A DNA stretch of 64,000 nucleotides, taken from assembly GCA_963920705.1 (NCBI GenBank), contig OY987236.1:9224190-9288189 (forward strand), given 5' to 3'. This DNA is from Odiellus spinosus. Its lineage: Eukaryota; Arthropoda; Arachnida; Opiliones; Phalangiidae. The position numbers were made by a program, and so were the translations under genes. Below the pieces are notes generated by a model that saw nothing but the letters and a program-made list of their open reading frames with translations, did no database searches and had not been told where the DNA came from. Positions 60,718 through 64,000 of the stretch are shown here, in pieces; the stretch's first letter is position 1; each line of letters opens with the position of its first letter.

Positions 60718-61998
60718 GGTTTTTTCCTCCTAATTAGTTACGTAAGTTATAATTATATCGTTTAAATGACTTTTAACGAGAAAAAAACCGGTTAAAATCA
60801 ATCAAATACTCCAAATTATACCTTATTGGCCCCCTATGGAGATTAACGTGGCGAAATATGATTTTAAAATATTTTATTTGACAAAAACGATAAACGGATT
60901 GGTCTCAACTCGCTTTAATGGAAATAGGACCACGAAAGGAACCGAAATCCACCAAAAAAAGTTCAAGATTCGAAACTTTATTTTTGCTCATTTTCGAAAA
61001 AACCAAAAAAGGGAAAATGAAGTTTTGAAGTTTTCGCGGATTTCAAAAATGTCAAAAATAAAGTTTCGAATCTGGAACTTTTTTTGGTGGCTTTCGATCG
61101 CTTTTGGGGTCCTATTTCCATTAAAGCGAGATGAGACCAATCAGTTGATCAATTTTATCAAAATAAAATATTTAAAATCCAGATTCGCTATGCAAATCCC
61201 CATAGGGCGCGGATAATGTATTGTTTTAAGGATTTGACTGATTCTGACCTGGTTTTTTCCTCCTAATTAGTTACGTAAGTTATAATTATATCGTTTAAAT
61301 GACTTTTAACGAGAAAAAAACCGGTTAAAATCAATCAAATACTCCAAATTATACCTTATTGGCCCCCTATGGAGATTAACGTGGCGAAATATGATTTTAA
61401 AATATTTTATTTTGACAAAACCGACAAACGGATTGGTCTCAACTCGCTTTAATGGAAATAGGACCCCGAAAGGAACCGAAATCCACCAAAAAAAGTTCCA
61501 GATTCGAAACTTTATTTTTGCTCATTTTCGAAAAAACCAAAAAAGGGTAAATGAAGTTTTGAAGTTTTCGCGGATTTCAAAAATGTCAAAAATAAAGTTT
61601 CGAATCTGGAACTTTTTTTGGTGGCTTTCGATCGCTTTTGGGGTCCTATTTCCATTAAAGCGAGATGAGACCAATCAGTTGATCAGTTTTATCAAAATAA
61701 AATATTTAAAATCCAGATTCGCCATGTGTTGTTTTGAGAATTTGACTGATTCTGACCTGGTTTTTTCCTCGTAATTAGTTACGTAAATTATAATTATATC
61801 GATTAAATCTCTTTTAACGAGAAAAAACCCGGTTAAAATCAACCAAATACTCCAAATAATACCTTTATTATTACGGGATAAGGATTATTATTATTATTAT
61901 GGTTTTATTTGAGTTTGTAAAGCCTAATTGGGCTTGTACACAAACAGCGGTAGAATTACATTGCGAAACAACAAATTGATATAATCAATACTCGAGTC

Positions 61999-63833
61999 GG
62001 CAAACTAATAATTACACTTTTTGCCAAAATTATCTTTACAGTTATTTTACAGACGGTTTCAAAGTCTGTAGAGTGAACGTGTCTTTAGACGGAATAAGAA
62101 ACGGTTGCTTTGCAAAATGATCGCAAAAAATTTCGGTTCAGATTTTGATCAAATTTGGGAGAGTTTTGGAGATTTTGGTAATTTGGATGCAAAGCTATAA
62201 ATAAAACGAAAACTATAAACTCACCCACTTTTTTACGTAGTAAAATGCGTGATATTGATGAAATAATTAATCTTTAAGTTTGTCAAATGAAATTAATCCA
62301 CAATGATTGAAGAAAACGTTCAGTAGGTCCAAAAACACATTTAAAGATGCTTTTCCAGAGAGGCGCCTTACGTCGTAGACCGTTAGAAGCCGCGGGGTGG
62401 TTGTCTATCGGAAAATTCCCGCGCGCACAAATTCAAATCAAAGACACCCAAGGCTTAGGCAGACACGCTATAACGGCTATTCAGTTTCTCCTAATTATTA
62501 ATAGATACGGATCTCCTAGCATTTATCATACCTTTCGTTTTAGCCACTGACGCGCTCATAAAATTCCGACCATTCCGACTGTAAACTAAATTAGCAGCAG
62601 TAGGGGCCTACCTACAAAAACATTACTTTCTAGAAAGGAGCAAAAAAAAAGGAAGAGCTGAAACTCCACGCGCTATCGGCTATGGCCGCCTTTTTACGAA
62701 ACGACGGCAACCGCGGCAACCTAGGTCTAACGATGATTTAGATATACAGTTCCGATTTCCGAAAAACTGACACAATTTGAAGTATTCCACAGTTGCATAT
62801 TGTTGTAATTAACTCAAATAATTGATAGAAGTGCACAAAAACAGGATTATAATTAACAAAAATCCATTACGATTACGGAACTATTGAGATAGCGTACAGG
62901 GTACTTCGCGAATATAACTGAGTGATCGTTGTGTATTGGCAGCTTGGCTACACATAATTCAACCAACCTTTGACTTTCGACCAATAAAACGCAACGGATG
63001 TTTAGGATCTCAATTCTGATTGGTGAAAAGTTTGACTTTCTTGGCTTTTGCTGCTTTGCATGATAGTATTTTCGGCTTAATGTGATTTAATCATAGGTAA
63101 TATGGTTAATTTGGAAATACTACTGTATCAGAACTTAATAAAATGATGGAAATGTAAATCCTTGGTAATCAGAGCTCTATTTCAATGACTTCTGTATTAT
63201 CCTAATTTGATTTTAAAATCCTTTTTTTTTCCAGTTTAAATAACCTTTAATCGCCTTTTATTGTTCCAGTTTCCAAACTTAAATGCTAAATACCTGTCAT
63301 AAATAAATCTGTTATTATCTGTACATCACAAACAAGCTTCTGTAAAGTTGGTTACATGTAAAAGGTACATTATCACCCACTTTCGGGCAAAGAACTTAGT
63401 CTCATAATCGTGAATTTTTGTCTCCTGCATAGTGGCGCCACCACTAAAAACCCGGAAAGAAACGCAAACTTTAGTCACATGTTCTTCTTTTTCTCTTTTT
63501 CAGTTCCCCCCTTGCAAAATTTCATTTCGTCCGTCCGTCCTCTCAAGATTTATCTTTATCCCCTATTCCATCCCCTACAGTTCTGGAAACTTTTTGTGGC
63601 TTTCCCCTCCAACAGAAGCCCACTGTAATGTTAAGCTGACGTCGATTATATTTAATACTTCAATATGCTATCCGATTTACGTCTTAGTAAATTGACAGCA
63701 TTGCAATATCCATTAGAAAGGAATTTTAGTTTGGCCTGTTTGGTCAATATATTTTGAGCTTACAATATTTATTTTCATTTACGTTTTTAAGTTAATTCTC
63801 TTATAACAAATACCACTTGCTAATACAATAATT
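61999..63833. other. No gene found
   Basis: Open frames of 67-87 codons at 62347-62550 and 63410-63695 lack recognisable domains. The latter pair overlap in a pyrimidine-rich stretch, which favours chance. Confidence 0.45.
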
Positions 63834-64000
63834 AATTAGTGTAATTATTGTACTTATTATTATTATTATTATTAATATTATTAATATCATTATTAATATT
63901 ATAATTATTCTTATTAATATATGATTAATATTATTATTCTTGATAGTACAATAATTTGTGTCCATAATGTAATTATTGAACTTATTATTATTGTTATAAT
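63834..64000. repeat. Degenerate (ATT)n microsatellite at the window end
   Basis: Imperfect ATT/TTA repeats with AATATT interruptions run to the last base, so the tract probably continues outside the window. Confidence 0.85.

Larger units (their letters stand above)
58261..61754 (+). repeat. Tandem 534-base repeat array
   Basis: Unit junctions (ACCTGGTTTTTTCC) fall at 58261, 58795, 59329, then after an insert at about 60718, 61247 and 61755. The first three intervals are exactly 534 bases (the third reaches the interrupted junction at 59863); the last is 508 because about 26 bases after the inverted half are missing. Units at 58261 and 58795 appear identical or nearly so, indicating very recent duplication. 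Within each unit a left half (for example 58457-58530) is complementary to a right half (for example 58605-58690), so each copy can fold into a long hairpin. Open frames of 60-127 codons here are byproducts of the repeat. Confidence 0.88.
57674..61885. mobile_element. Non-autonomous foldback element with long inverted ends and an amplified core
   Basis: The left end (57674 to about 57804) and right end (61755-61885) are inverted copies, beginning ATCCTTAT and CCCGTAATAATAAAGG. Between them lie six copies of a self-complementary core at a 534-base period, interrupted by an 850-base insert. It encodes no recognisable protein. An additional outer inverted pair, GACTCGAGTACTGATTAT at 57658 and its near complement at 61981-61998, suggests the element or its target is larger, with about 95 extra bases on the right side. 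Confidence 0.8.

Noticed and set aside
58405-61774. Series of near-identical 119-127 codon open frames
   Set aside because: They repeat with the 534-base unit, occur on both strands and arise from a palindromic non-coding repeat.

Overview
This is a gene-poor, AT-rich stretch of animal-type nuclear DNA. The evidence is one multi-exon gene with GT-AG introns and a TATA box, a eukaryotic DDE transposase gene, poly(A) signals, and dense microsatellites and non-autonomous DNA transposons. I see no bacterial operons, rRNA or convincing tRNA. The species cannot be fixed from the sequence. The TATA/TCAGT promoter layout of the host gene is the arrangement best known from arthropods, but it is not exclusive to them.

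Only two protein-coding loci are well supported. (1) At 20449-21792 (+), a six-exon gene encodes a 191-residue secreted protein: signal peptide, short His/Gly-rich start, a core with eight cysteines, and a strongly His-rich tail. I do not recognise the family. (2) At 44809-47061 (+), an intact intronless 750-residue transposase carries zinc-finger-like motifs, a DDE_Tnp_4-type catalytic domain and a C-terminal SWIM-type zinc motif. It lies in a 4.05 kb element (43649-47698) flanked by two almost identical ~1.06 kb inverted repeats that contain the last ~138 codons of the gene, so a 5'-truncated second copy of the C-terminus lies upstream on the minus strand.

Most of the rest is repeats. A family of short transposons ending in TTAAAGGG and flanked by TTAA (Kolobok/T2-MITE-like) recurs across the window, with paired ends near 3.5-4.1, 6.65-7.07, 7.6-8.06, 9.4-9.96, 24.4-25.0, 25.3-25.65, 27.2-27.75, 36.35-36.6 and 50.6-51.2 kb, some with other elements nested inside. 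A second, 177-bp MITE family ending in GAGATCGGGG has copies at 22.06 and 25.41 kb. A 4.2 kb element at 57.67-61.89 kb has long inverted ends enclosing six copies of a ~534-bp self-complementary unit (two virtually identical) and is split by an 850-bp insert. Foldback elements or hairpins occur near 3.6, 11.4, 24.6, 28.8, 48.7, 49.5, 50.8 and 57.1 kb, and minisatellites at 2.3, 12.4, 13.2, 31.6, 36.7, 40.2 and 60.5 kb.

Two dispersed short motifs are not explained by these families. One is a ~62-nt element with two conserved boxes and a potential closing stem, present in spaced pairs near 3.0 and 21.9 kb and as single copies at 39.85 and 44.04 kb (mirrored in the other transposon arm). The other is a ~38-nt motif found at 23.39, 23.51, 29.79 and 33.29 kb. 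No co-regulated gene set or operon-like system is visible. All calls come from reading the sequence; no database search was run.
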